Of a stretch of 64,000 nucleotides of DNA, positions 44,117-52,935 are shown piece by piece. The notes beneath the pieces are model-generated. The model searched no databases and was not told the origin of the DNA. It saw only the letters and a list, made by a program, of their open reading frames with translations. Made by a program: the position numbers and the translations under genes. Origin of the DNA: Flavobacterium pectinovorum. GTDB taxonomy: Bacteria > Bacteroidota > Bacteroidia > Flavobacteriales > Flavobacteriaceae. The stretch is taken from positions 295,332 to 359,331 of the forward strand of contig NZ_JAFEVZ010000004.1 in NCBI RefSeq assembly GCF_022802975.1, in the 5' to 3' direction. How positions within the stretch are numbered: the stretch's first letter is position 1; each line of letters begins with the position of its first letter.

Positions 44117-44953
44117 TTACAAATCTCTTTTTTTCAACACTTTATACGAAAAGTAAGCAAACAAGAATGTCCAGACTAAAACTATTAAAACTGAAAAGTA
44201 ATTGGTACTGTAATCTATATTGTCTTGGTATCCTATTTGATTCTGAATATTTCGTATAACAGATAACCTTGAAAATGGCAAGACAATCAGATTTGACATA
44301 GATTCTAAAGGCAGAAACTGTGTAATTTTTTCATCAACATTACTGTTAGGAAAAATCCAAAAGGCTAAAAAACCTCTAATAATTGATTCAACAAAAAGCC
44401 ATACCAAAAGAAAACCTAATGCAAAAGCAGACCGTTTTACTAAAATTCCCAAAAACAAACAGAAAGAAAAGAAACCCGTCAGTTTTACAAAAAAGGCTAA
44501 CAAATAGTCCAAATCTGTGATAATTATTCCAAATTCTGTATAAGATGAAAAACAAAGCCCTAAAATCAGACTCATTACAAAAACAAAAACAGTAGAGCAC
44601 AAAGCAAAAAGTACAACCGTTAAAAATTTAGACAATACAAATTCTTTTTTGCTCAAACCATCTATTAAATTTTGTTTTAAAGTACCGTAACTATACTCAT
44701 TTGCCATCATAGAAACAATTACAATCGCCAGAAAAAACTTAAGCCAGGCAGCAATATAAGTATTAAGATGCCAGATAAACGGAAAATTAAAAATTCCCAT
44801 TTCGGCTAAATTTAACTTAAAAAATCCAATTTCAAATTTTATTGAAGCTATCAAAGCTATAAATGAAAGCAAAATAAAATAAGTTATAGTTAACACTTTA
44901 CTGGCTTTATTTTTCCAGATTTTCTGTAATTCTATAGAGAGAAGTCTGTTCAT
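44117..44953 (-). CDS. ABC-2 type transporter permease
   Basis: 278 residues with six hydrophobic segments and a N-terminal MNRLLSIELQKIWKNKASKVLTITYFILL typical of ABC-2 permeases; SMMANEYSYGTLKQNLIDGLSKKEFVLSKFL is the conserved coupling-helix region. It pairs with the ATP-binding protein gene 3 nt upstream on the same strand. Such pairs export lantibiotics, drugs or lipids; the cargo is not known. Confidence 0.9.
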   Translation of the reverse strand: MNRLLSIELQKIWKNKASKVLTITYFILLSFIALIASIKFEIGFFKLNLAEMGIFNFPFIWHLNTYIAAWLKFFLAIVIVSMMANEYSYGTLKQNLIDGLSKKEFVLSKFLTVVLFALCSTVFVFVMSLILGLCFSSYTEFGIIITDLDYLLAFFVKLTGFFSFCLFLGILVKRSAFALGFLLVWLFVESIIRGFLAFWIFPNSNVDEKITQFLPLESMSNLIVLPFSRLSVIRNIQNQIGYQDNIDYSTNYFSVLIVLVWTFLFAYFSYKVLKKRDL

Positions 44954-44956
44954 GGC

Positions 44957-45868
44957 TTAGTTGTTTTTGGGACTTGCATTTTGGGTTAATTCTAAAAATT
45001 GGGCTTCTAAACTGTTTTTGCGTTTTACTAAATGATTCAAGGCAATATTTTTAGAAAACAAAAACAAATTCAATTCTGAAGCTGATAATTCTGATTTTAA
45101 ATAAACCAAAACTTTCCCGTCTTCTTCAGTAATCCTGTCAACAGCCGAATGTTCAGTTAAAACAATTTTCAAAGCTTCATTATCCTCGCACTGAACTTCA
45201 AAAAAACTTTCATTTGCCGACATTCCGTCAACAGAACCTGAATAAAGCATCTCCCCTTTTCGCAAAACAACAACGTGTGAGCAAACTTTTTCAACTTCAT
45301 CCAATAAATGTGAAGCCAGTAAAATGGTGGTTCCCTGCGAAGCAATTTTTTTGATAATATCCCTAATCTGATGAATTCCCTGAGGATCTAAACCATTTGT
45401 GGGCTCATCCAAAATTAAGATTTCCGGATCATTTAAGAGTGCAGAAGCAATCGCCAGACGCTGTTTCATTCCTAATGAGAATGTACTGAATTTACTATTC
45501 TTCCTTTCTGCCAAATCTACTAAATTCAGTTTTTCATCGATTTTAGAATAATCAATACTTTTTATTTTGCAAACCAGCTTGAGATTTTCTTCGGCTGTCA
45601 TGTACGGATAAAAATTAGGACGTTCTATAATAGCACCCACTTTTTTTAGAGCTTCGTGAGTTTGCATTTTTCCACCAAACCAACTGTAACTTCCTGATGT
45701 CCGATTAACAACATTCAGCACAATTCCTAAGGTAGTAGATTTTCCGCTTCCGTTTGGTCCTAAAATACCATAAACGCGTCCTTTTTGTATTTCAAAAGAT
45801 ATATTTTTCAAGGCCTGAATTCGCCCATATCTTTTATGAAGATTCTCAATTGTTAGTATGGTTTCCAA
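44957..45868 (-). CDS. ABC transporter ATP-binding protein
   Basis: 303 residues. Walker A GPNGSGKST (37-45), ABC signature FSLGMKQRL, Walker B ILILDEPTNGLD, H-loop in LLASHLLDEVE. C-terminal extension of about 80 residues (FEVQCEDNEALKIVLTEHSAVD..) as in CcmA/BcrA-type exporters. Encoded just before its permease, forming an ABC-2 exporter. The ATG at 45868 is preceded by AT-rich leader DNA, divergent from the neighbouring plus-strand gene. Confidence 0.95.
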   Translation of the reverse strand: METILTIENLHKRYGRIQALKNISFEIQKGRVYGILGPNGSGKSTTLGIVLNVVNRTSGSYSWFGGKMQTHEALKKVGAIIERPNFYPYMTAEENLKLVCKIKSIDYSKIDEKLNLVDLAERKNSKFSTFSLGMKQRLAIASALLNDPEILILDEPTNGLDPQGIHQIRDIIKKIASQGTTILLASHLLDEVEKVCSHVVVLRKGEMLYSGSVDGMSANESFFEVQCEDNEALKIVLTEHSAVDRITEEDGKVLVYLKSELSASELNLFLFSKNIALNHLVKRKNSLEAQFLELTQNASPKNN

Positions 45869-45911
45869 ATTTATACGGTTTTAGTTTTTAGTAAGACGTT
45901 TCAACTTTTAT

Positions 45912-45946
45912 TTTGTTACTCCTAAATATAAATTAATGTAAATTTG
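45912..45946 (+). promoter_or_regulatory. Promoter of the conserved unknown gene
   Basis: TTTG at 45912-45915, a 23-nt spacer and TAAATTTG at 45939-45946 fit the Bacteroidota promoter consensus. The in-frame TTG at 45944 lies inside the -7 box, which fixes the start at the ATG at 45965. Confidence 0.65.
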
Positions 45947-45964
45947 CATTTAAAGATATTGAAA

Positions 45965-47017
45965 ATGAGCGAGCCTTTAATGCTTTTTAAAAAACCTTCT
46001 TACCCTTTAACACAATCACTTTTAAGCTATTTAGAAAGATACGAACGAATCTCAAAAGTTTCTGTGTTTTATGACGACTTATTGCGCTTTTCAGGCTCTA
46101 TAAATGTGTACGATAAAAATGATATTGATACGTTATGGATCAGGGTTTATTACAATGAATTTGAAAGAAATGAAATTGATCTGAACCTGAAAAAAATATA
46201 TTCGCTATTACATTCTGATGGAAACAGCGAAATTATTCAGTACCTCAATGTTGATGCAATTGACTATTGTACTTTTGGAAATTCAAAACCTTTCCGAATT
46301 AAAGTACGAAATATCCTGAATGACAATTACGTTCATTTTTACATCAAAAAAGCAGATGCTTCGAGAATTTACGGACTGGAATTAGAAGACATTCTCTCGC
46401 CGGATAAAATCAACTTTCTGGTTTACAATAATACTTTGATAGAAGAACATATTATCGGAATTCCCGGTGATGTTTTTATGGATACCTTATTAGATAAATG
46501 TACAGAAACAGAAAAAGCACAAATTGCAAAAGAGTTTGTAAAATTTAACGAACGCTGTATGATTAGGCTATTGGGCGACATGAGAGCCTATAATTATGTA
46601 ATTGTCCCAATTCATGATTTTGATCAGGTAGTGTATAAAATTCGTCCGATTGATTTTGACCAGCAATGTTATGAAGGCAATTTTAAAGTGTACCGCCCTC
46701 AGTTTTTCAAGGAAAATTACCCAATGATAAAACTGATTAAGGAAAAACTTGAGGAACGTTCCATTTTTCAGTATAAAGACGAAGAGCGTGCCATTTTGGC
46801 AAAACGCATCCACTCTGCGGAAAACAGAATTAAAAAGTTATTGAATATAATGTGCCACGATACCATTTCAACAGAAGAACATTTGAATCAGCTAAAAATG
46901 GAATTATACCGTTATACTAATGATATGAAATTTAAAAATGCCAAATCAATGGGGCATATCATGCATGCGGCCTTCGAATTTATAACACGTAATTTTAAAA
47001 ACACCAATTTGGTTTAA
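45965..47017 (+). CDS. Conserved cytosolic protein of unknown function
   Basis: 350 residues from the ATG at 45965 (MSEPLMLFKKPSYPLTQSLLSYLERYERIS). No signal peptide or TM. The N-terminal third has mixed alpha/beta character; the middle has CMIRLLGDMRAYNYVIVPIHDFDQVVYKIRPIDFDQQCYEGNFKVYRPQF, where Asp-rich strands (HDFDQ, IDFDQQ) recall, without proof, kinase-type metal sites; the rest is helical and basic. No family recognised. Transcribed from its own promoter and followed after 13 nt by a lipoprotein gene. Confidence 0.8.
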   Translation: MSEPLMLFKKPSYPLTQSLLSYLERYERISKVSVFYDDLLRFSGSINVYDKNDIDTLWIRVYYNEFERNEIDLNLKKIYSLLHSDGNSEIIQYLNVDAIDYCTFGNSKPFRIKVRNILNDNYVHFYIKKADASRIYGLELEDILSPDKINFLVYNNTLIEEHIIGIPGDVFMDTLLDKCTETEKAQIAKEFVKFNERCMIRLLGDMRAYNYVIVPIHDFDQVVYKIRPIDFDQQCYEGNFKVYRPQFFKENYPMIKLIKEKLEERSIFQYKDEERAILAKRIHSAENRIKKLLNIMCHDTISTEEHLNQLKMELYRYTNDMKFKNAKSMGHIMHAAFEFITRNFKNTNLV

Positions 47018-47030
47018 AAAAATAATTTTT

Positions 47031-47891
47031 ATGAAAAAGTCTTTTGTAATAACCGTTTCTATTGCTTTATTAGCTTGTCAGCAACAATCTAATACCGATT
47101 TAAAAACACTTTATTCGCTTCCTAAAAAACTAAAAGAAGTTTCAGGAATAACTTATTTCCCAGAAACCAATACAATCTACTCACTGGAAGACAGTGGTAA
47201 TAAAAATGCTATTTATGCAATTAATTCACAAGGAAAACTATCCAGAACAATCACTGTTTCAAATGCAAAAAACGTAGACTGGGAAGATATTACCAAAGAT
47301 AAAAGCGGCAATATTTATATTGGCGATTTTGGAAATAATGACAACGAACGCAGGGATTTATGCATTTATAAAGTCAACAAAAATCAACTAAATAAAGATA
47401 CTGCTTTAGCTGAATATAAAATTTCATTCTCCTATCCGGAACAAAAAGAATTTCCTCCAAAGAAAAGAGAACTATTTTATGATGTGGAAAGCTTCTTTGA
47501 ACATAACGGTTCTTTTTATCTTTTTACCAAAAACCGAAGCAAAGGTTTTGACGGAACTGTATTTATTTACAAAATCAAAAATGCTTCAGGAACTCAAAAA
47601 GCAGTTAAAATAGGCGAATTTAAAACCTGCAGCAACTACAATCATTGTGTTTTAACCAGTGCAACTATTAGTCCCGACGGCAAAAAAGTAGCATTACTAA
47701 GTCATGATAAAATTGTTTTATTGAAAGGCTTTAAAGGAGATTTATTTGATAAAGGTTCACAGACTGAAATAAACCTAAATCATTTTTCACAAAAAGAAGC
47801 TGTCGTTTTCAAAGACAACAACACCCTACTTATCGCCGACGAGAAGACCGATAAAATAAGTGGAAATGTTTATGAATTTAAGCTAAAATAA
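47031..47891 (+). CDS. SdiA-regulated/phytase-like beta-propeller lipoprotein
   Basis: 286 residues. Lipobox LLAC gives Cys16 at the mature N-terminus. The chain has repeated blade-like strands: LKEVSGITYFPETNTIYSLEDSGNKNAIYAI, VDWEDITKDKSGNIYIGDFGNN, YDVESFFEHNGSFYLFTKN, ATISPDGKKVALLSH and ADEKTD. This matches SdiA-regulated/esterase-like phytase-type propellers. Probable periplasmic or outer-membrane-anchored protein; a substrate, if any, is unknown. Follows the preceding gene by 13 nt. Confidence 0.82.
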   Translation: MKKSFVITVSIALLACQQQSNTDLKTLYSLPKKLKEVSGITYFPETNTIYSLEDSGNKNAIYAINSQGKLSRTITVSNAKNVDWEDITKDKSGNIYIGDFGNNDNERRDLCIYKVNKNQLNKDTALAEYKISFSYPEQKEFPPKKRELFYDVESFFEHNGSFYLFTKNRSKGFDGTVFIYKIKNASGTQKAVKIGEFKTCSNYNHCVLTSATISPDGKKVALLSHDKIVLLKGFKGDLFDKGSQTEINLNHFSQKEAVVFKDNNTLLIADEKTDKISGNVYEFKLK

Positions 47892-47894
47892 TCC

Positions 47895-47962
47895 AAGTTG
47901 CTGAGATTCTGGGTAACAAAGAAAAAACTTAAAATCTTAGCAACTCAGAACCTTAGCCTCTT
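47895..47962. repeat. 8-nt-period inverted repeat between convergent genes (copy 7)
   Basis: A reverse arm (47895-47917, AAGTTGCTGAGATT start) and forward arm (47928-47962) of the YTYAGNAN octamer, separated by about 10 nt, would fold into a hairpin. It lies exactly between the 3' ends of two convergent genes and may act as their terminator, though no long U-run follows. Confidence 0.6.
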
Positions 47963-47966
47963 AAAA

Positions 47967-50900
47967 TTAAAAACTATACGCTGCTCCAAAAACAACTCTC
48001 CCAGGTTCGTCAGGAGACTGGAAATAAGAGATTCTTGCAGTTAATAAATTCATAGCATTCAGCCATAATCCGCCGCCATAATCCTGATGCCATTTTCTTG
48101 AGTTTTCTCCGTCAAGCCAGATCCTTCCGTAGTCAAAACCTCCAAGAATACCGTATGACATTGGTGCAACCGTACGATGGATTTTTCCAATACTAAAACG
48201 CAAATCACTACTTTGAGAGAAATAGGAATTTCCTAAAAAACGTTCATTTCTGTACCCGCGTAAATCAGTATCACCACCTAAAGAAGCTCCGTGATAAAAG
48301 TCAAAATTATTATTTAAAATTGCTTTCCCTTTTAGTAACGTAGCTAAAACTAATTTTCCGTTATGATCAATTTTATGTGTAAATCCTAAAACACTTTCAA
48401 GTGTTGGGAAATTTTGCTTAGTTTCAGTTAAATTTGTTACCCACATTCCCGAAATCATAAAATGTATTCCCAGAGTTGGTTTTGCTACAAAATCAGAATT
48501 TTTAAACACATATTTTGCTTTTAAGCCTCCGTATGTCTGACCGTTAAACACATTCGGATTTATAATACCGGGTACGTCAATAAAACGATTTTCCGTTTCT
48601 TCCACTGTCAAACGCTGAAAAATTGGCTGTATGCTAAATTCACTTCCAAAACGCCCAACGTGTCTTATCGCCCCCGAAACAGTAAACTTTCTGATGCGGA
48701 CTCTGTTGTAATCCATCCCGAATTCTTCATCATCGTTTTCAGTTTCATTTCCGTATCCAAAATAATTCATCGCAAAATTCGGCGTAGTATACTGAGATTC
48801 AACATCAATAACCCATTTCCCTAATAATCCCGGAAAATGTGCCGCATAATTAAATTCTAAACCCCCAGTCGCAAAATAATAAAATCCATTTAAAACATGT
48901 CGCTGTGTGTATGGATTCTGTTTAAAATTATTAACCGTGTAATTCAAATTGAAACCAACTTTTACACCATCATCCGGATTAAATCCAATGTTTGGAAGAC
49001 CTGATATTACATTGTATTTTGGCTTTTCATAATTATATAAATTAACATCATAATCATCTGTAAGCTGGGTTCTGGTTTTTGAATCTAAATTATAAGTGTT
49101 TTCTTTTGATTTAAAATCATACACAATAACCTTTTTACCGTTTTCAACAGTATAAGTGTCATTGTTCTGACCACCTATTAAACGAATCTTTATTTTTGAT
49201 TTTTGATCTCCTTTTACCTCAAAAACATCATTATCATCAAGTCCGTAAATCCATAAATTTTTAGTTTTAGCATCGGTTACTGTTTTGGTGTAAACCAAAT
49301 CATCTCCCTCTTTTTTAATTCTGAAAACCTGAATTTCAATACTTTTTTCCGAATTATAATTGATAACGAATTTATCTTTTTTATCAGTTCCGGCCAACAT
49401 TACGGTTCTGCTTAGCACATCAAAATACTCTGAAGCATATTTTTGAAGATCTTTTTTTCTGTTTTTTAATTTCTTTTTGATGTCCTCAACCGTTTCATCC
49501 TGAACTTCTCTTGGCATGTTTTTAAAAGCAGTATCAATATCAGCATCTGATAAATTTTCCTGAATAAATTTAGCTTCTGCAATCCAGTCTTTTTCTTCGG
49601 CAGTTCTTAAAAAGGCCAAATCCATTGGATACGGCTCTCTGTTAAGCCATTTTATATTATCAATTTTGCCTTTAAAAGTACGCATATGACGAAGTGCCGG
49701 AATATTCATTAAAAGCGAAAGTAAAGCCCCGTCGTACTTAACGAAAGCCTGATCACGGTCACGCGGAATTGGTTTGTAAATAATCTTATCCTCTTTTTTA
49801 TATTCGCCCCAGCGCCATTGGTCACTATGCCTGTCCCAATCGCCAATAAGCATATCAAACAAACGTGCTTTAATGTATTCTTTTTCGTCTACAGCGTATT
49901 TTTCATCTTTATGAAGATTTTTCATCATATCGTCTGTACTGATAATATTGGATGGATTTCCAAAATTTTTAGCATCCAGATGATTGTCAGCCGGACGTTC
50001 CTCTACCATATACAGCTGGTCTCCAAAGTTTGAATTAAACTCTTTCAAACCTTCCTGTTTCGGAATATAATATAAAATTGGATTAGTATGCGAAAGTCCT
50101 ATCTGATCAGACATACTCGCTGTTACAAAAGAAGCATACGGATGAGAAGTAGTATAAAAATCCAGTAAAAAATCCTCCGTATAGGTTTTCTGAAAATCGT
50201 TTACAATATACTGATCCTTAAAAGCAACCGACTGTAAAAAAACTGTAGCACTTTTTTTCATAGCCCGCATTATATATTCCCTTCCTTGTGGATCAGACAT
50301 TCGTAACGAAATTGATTGATGCCCTCCGCCTTCGCGAATGGGTTTCAAACCTCCTTTTAAAGTATCTACTGTAGCTGTTTTAACTTCAATTGGCAGGCTG
50401 TAGTATTTTCTGTAATGATTTCCGAATAAAAATTTATGCACCAAACTTTTTCTGGTCATTTCCGGCGAATAAATTGAAGTTTTAATCGTTGACGGAAAAT
50501 TATTTGGGATATTTGAAGCCCAGTTAATTTCCTTTGCTTTTATAATCTCATGCTCAAAAAGCTTTTTCTCCTTATTATTTTCATTTCCAAAAAAAGCCAC
50601 TTTTGCATCACCGCTTTTGTATAAAGTTAATGTTGCATAACCATTTCCTCCATACGAAAAATCGGTTGCATTTATAGCTCTTGCGGCTTCAGATTTTGAA
50701 CCGGCACCGCTAATAATCTGATTGATATTTTCTTTACTGATGTACTGCAGATTATGATCGTGTCCTGAAACAACAATTACATTCTTCTGTTTTTGAAGTA
50801 ACGTCTTTATTCGTTTTGAATAAATAGTATATTGTTTATTTTGAAGATCCTGCGGACTCGCACCGGAAGTTTTTCTCAACAAATTGATAAACGACCCAAT

Positions 50901-51701
50901 AACCGGAAGCGGAATCTTTTTTTCTAAGGGAAATAATTGTTTTTTCCACGAAAATTGTCCGCCGTGAGATCCGTTGCTCATTAAAGGATGATGAATAGCC
51001 AGAACAACTGTTTTCTCCTGATTTTTATTTAAAATACTTTCCAGCTCATCAAAAAAATCTTCTCTGGTTTTAATATCACAATTATCGTTAATAGTTGGAT
51101 GATCATCCCAATCTTCCAAAAACCATTCGCTGTCAACAGTAACCAATGTTGTAGTGCTGTCAATTTTTACATCTTCAATTGGACAGGCTTTTCTTGGCAA
51201 AAATGCTTTTTTATCACTCAGATATTTAGTCACAAAATCAGCCTGACGCTCAAGACCTTTGATACCATTGTACCAGTCATGATTTCCAGGAATTATAATT
51301 GTTTTTCCTTTGAATCCTTTTGTTAATTTTAATTGATTGGTAAGTTTTTCTTCTGCCAAAGCAATCTCCGATGCATTACCTTTTGCTGGAAAACCTTTTG
51401 GATAAATGTTGTCTCCTAAAAACAGTAAAGTCGCTTTTTTACCTGACTTTTTAAGTTTTTGATGCAACAGTTCTAAAGTTTGCTGTGCCTGTTCTTCATC
51501 AGCATTTCCGGCATCTCCAACTAAATAAAAAGTGTGTGCAATTTTTATGGTGTCAGTTGCGTTTTGTGTATCGTTGGCACTCACATTTTTTCCGTATTGC
51601 GCTTTATGGGTCGCACACGAAATCATGAGTAAAACGGTAATTATTGCTAAAGAAAAATTTTTAATCCTGGCAATAAAATGATTATCCAAAAACAATTTCA
51701 T
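47967..51701 (-). CDS. Metallophosphatase fused to outer-membrane beta-barrel (1244 residues)
   Basis: N-terminal Cys29 in LLMISCAT may be lipidated (the lipobox is weak). Residues about 50-360 are a calcineurin-like metallophosphatase: GDAGN, GDNIYPKG, PGNHDWY, HHPL and SGHDHN motifs supply the metal-site residues. A long linker follows (about 380-930), and the C-terminal 300 residues form a bacterial surface antigen (Omp85/BamA type) barrel ending with FGAAYSF. So a periplasmic phosphatase on an outer membrane anchor. No signal is seen for the middle region's role. Single gene, convergent with the lipoprotein gene. Confidence 0.85.
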   Translation of the reverse strand: MKLFLDNHFIARIKNFSLAIITVLLMISCATHKAQYGKNVSANDTQNATDTIKIAHTFYLVGDAGNADEEQAQQTLELLHQKLKKSGKKATLLFLGDNIYPKGFPAKGNASEIALAEEKLTNQLKLTKGFKGKTIIIPGNHDWYNGIKGLERQADFVTKYLSDKKAFLPRKACPIEDVKIDSTTTLVTVDSEWFLEDWDDHPTINDNCDIKTREDFFDELESILNKNQEKTVVLAIHHPLMSNGSHGGQFSWKKQLFPLEKKIPLPVIGSFINLLRKTSGASPQDLQNKQYTIYSKRIKTLLQKQKNVIVVSGHDHNLQYISKENINQIISGAGSKSEAARAINATDFSYGGNGYATLTLYKSGDAKVAFFGNENNKEKKLFEHEIIKAKEINWASNIPNNFPSTIKTSIYSPEMTRKSLVHKFLFGNHYRKYYSLPIEVKTATVDTLKGGLKPIREGGGHQSISLRMSDPQGREYIMRAMKKSATVFLQSVAFKDQYIVNDFQKTYTEDFLLDFYTTSHPYASFVTASMSDQIGLSHTNPILYYIPKQEGLKEFNSNFGDQLYMVEERPADNHLDAKNFGNPSNIISTDDMMKNLHKDEKYAVDEKEYIKARLFDMLIGDWDRHSDQWRWGEYKKEDKIIYKPIPRDRDQAFVKYDGALLSLLMNIPALRHMRTFKGKIDNIKWLNREPYPMDLAFLRTAEEKDWIAEAKFIQENLSDADIDTAFKNMPREVQDETVEDIKKKLKNRKKDLQKYASEYFDVLSRTVMLAGTDKKDKFVINYNSEKSIEIQVFRIKKEGDDLVYTKTVTDAKTKNLWIYGLDDNDVFEVKGDQKSKIKIRLIGGQNNDTYTVENGKKVIVYDFKSKENTYNLDSKTRTQLTDDYDVNLYNYEKPKYNVISGLPNIGFNPDDGVKVGFNLNYTVNNFKQNPYTQRHVLNGFYYFATGGLEFNYAAHFPGLLGKWVIDVESQYTTPNFAMNYFGYGNETENDDEEFGMDYNRVRIRKFTVSGAIRHVGRFGSEFSIQPIFQRLTVEETENRFIDVPGIINPNVFNGQTYGGLKAKYVFKNSDFVAKPTLGIHFMISGMWVTNLTETKQNFPTLESVLGFTHKIDHNGKLVLATLLKGKAILNNNFDFYHGASLGGDTDLRGYRNERFLGNSYFSQSSDLRFSIGKIHRTVAPMSYGILGGFDYGRIWLDGENSRKWHQDYGGGLWLNAMNLLTARISYFQSPDEPGRVVFGAAYSF

Positions 51702-51726
51702 AATTTAGTGGTATAAAATATTCTTT

Positions 51727-52905
51727 ATGAATCTAATAGAACAATCCGAAGATTTCGTCAGTAATTTACTCAAAGATAAACTTTCTAATTTATATTCTTA
51801 TCATAATTTCAACCATACTTTAACGGTTGTAAGTGCTGTAAAAGAGCTTTGCAAAAAAGAAGAAGTAAGCGATGACGATAAAAAAGCACTTTTGACTGCA
51901 GCATGGTTTCATGACACAGGATATATCGAAGGTTCTGAAAATCATGAAAAAGAAAGCGTAAAAATTGCTCAAGAATTTTTAAAAGAAAATGGAGAATCTG
52001 ATGATTTTATAAACAGTGTTTCTAACTTGATTTTGGCAACTGTTAAAGACTATGTACCCAAAACGCATTTAGAAAAAATTATTAAAGATGCTGATTATGC
52101 TCATCTTATGGGTTCAGAATATTTTACTACCTGCGAATTGCTTCGTTTAGAACTTAAAAACACGGGCGTGGTTACTTTTTCAAATTCAGAGTGGACAAAA
52201 GAAAATTTAAACTTTCTGCTAAACAAACATCGCTTCTACACAGGTTATGCATTGAGAAAATGGCAGCCTCTAAAAGAAAAAAACCTAATTCTTATTCAAA
52301 AAAAAATAAACAAACAAGAGTTAAAAGCAGCAACAGCAATTGAAGAAGACAATAAAAAGAAAGAGAAACTTGAGAAACCGGATCGCGGTATTGATACCTT
52401 GTTTCGTGTCACGCTTGGAAATCACACCCGATTAAGCGGCATTGCAGACAGTAAAGCCAATATTTTATTATCTGTAAATGCGATTATTATTTCAATTGCG
52501 CTTTCGTCTATTATTCCAAAATTAGATAGTCCAAAAAATGCGCATTTAGTTATTCCAACTTTTATAATGCTCATGTCCAGTGTAATCACAATCATTTTTG
52601 CAATTCTTTCAACAAGACCAAAAGTAACATCAGGCTTTTTTACACGTGAAGATGTAGAAGCAAAAAAAGTAAATTTAATGTTTTTTGGAAATTTTTATAA
52701 AATGCCTTTACATGAATATGATTGGGCAATGAACGAAATGATGAAAGACCGTGATTACTTATACGCTACAATGATTAAGGATCTGTATTATTTAGGTCTG
52801 GTTTTACAACGAAAATATAATTTACTCCGAATTGCATACAACTTTTTTATGGTTGGAATTATCATTACGGTTATCGCATTTGTTATTGCTTTCAAGTCTA
52901 TTTAA
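51727..52905 (+). CDS. HD domain fused to Pycsar-type transmembrane effector domain (PycTM/DUF5706)
   Basis: 392 residues. HD domain (about 20-180): H30 in FNHT, H62-D63 in WFHDTGY, H73 in ENHEKES and D121 in KDADYAHL supply a full HD metal set. A Lys-rich linker (190-220) leads to the PycTM core: GIDTLFRVTLGNHTRLSGIADSKANILLSVNAIIIS (key GIADSKAN, 238-245), with TM helices near 244-262, 275-295 and 371-390. In anti-phage Pycsar systems this membrane domain is triggered by cCMP or cUMP. No cyclase is in reach, so the gene may be housekeeping or an orphan effector. Confidence 0.85.
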   Translation: MNLIEQSEDFVSNLLKDKLSNLYSYHNFNHTLTVVSAVKELCKKEEVSDDDKKALLTAAWFHDTGYIEGSENHEKESVKIAQEFLKENGESDDFINSVSNLILATVKDYVPKTHLEKIIKDADYAHLMGSEYFTTCELLRLELKNTGVVTFSNSEWTKENLNFLLNKHRFYTGYALRKWQPLKEKNLILIQKKINKQELKAATAIEEDNKKKEKLEKPDRGIDTLFRVTLGNHTRLSGIADSKANILLSVNAIIISIALSSIIPKLDSPKNAHLVIPTFIMLMSSVITIIFAILSTRPKVTSGFFTREDVEAKKVNLMFFGNFYKMPLHEYDWAMNEMMKDRDYLYATMIKDLYYLGLVLQRKYNLLRIAYNFFMVGIIITVIAFVIAFKSI

Positions 52906-52911
52906 AGAAAA

Positions 52912-52935
52912 AGCTCAACTTTTTTTAGTTGAGCT
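52912..52935. terminator. Hairpin at convergent 3' ends
   Basis: Perfect 9-bp stem (AGCTCAACT at 52912-52920, AGTTGAGCT at 52927-52935) with a T6 loop. It overlaps the last codons of the minus-strand gene; U-run is in the loop rather than after it, so it is a weak terminator or just RNA 3' end protection. Confidence 0.5.

Noticed and set aside
45944..45964. TTG start of the conserved unknown gene
   Set aside because: The TTG is part of TAAATTTG, a -7 promoter box with a TTTG upstream.
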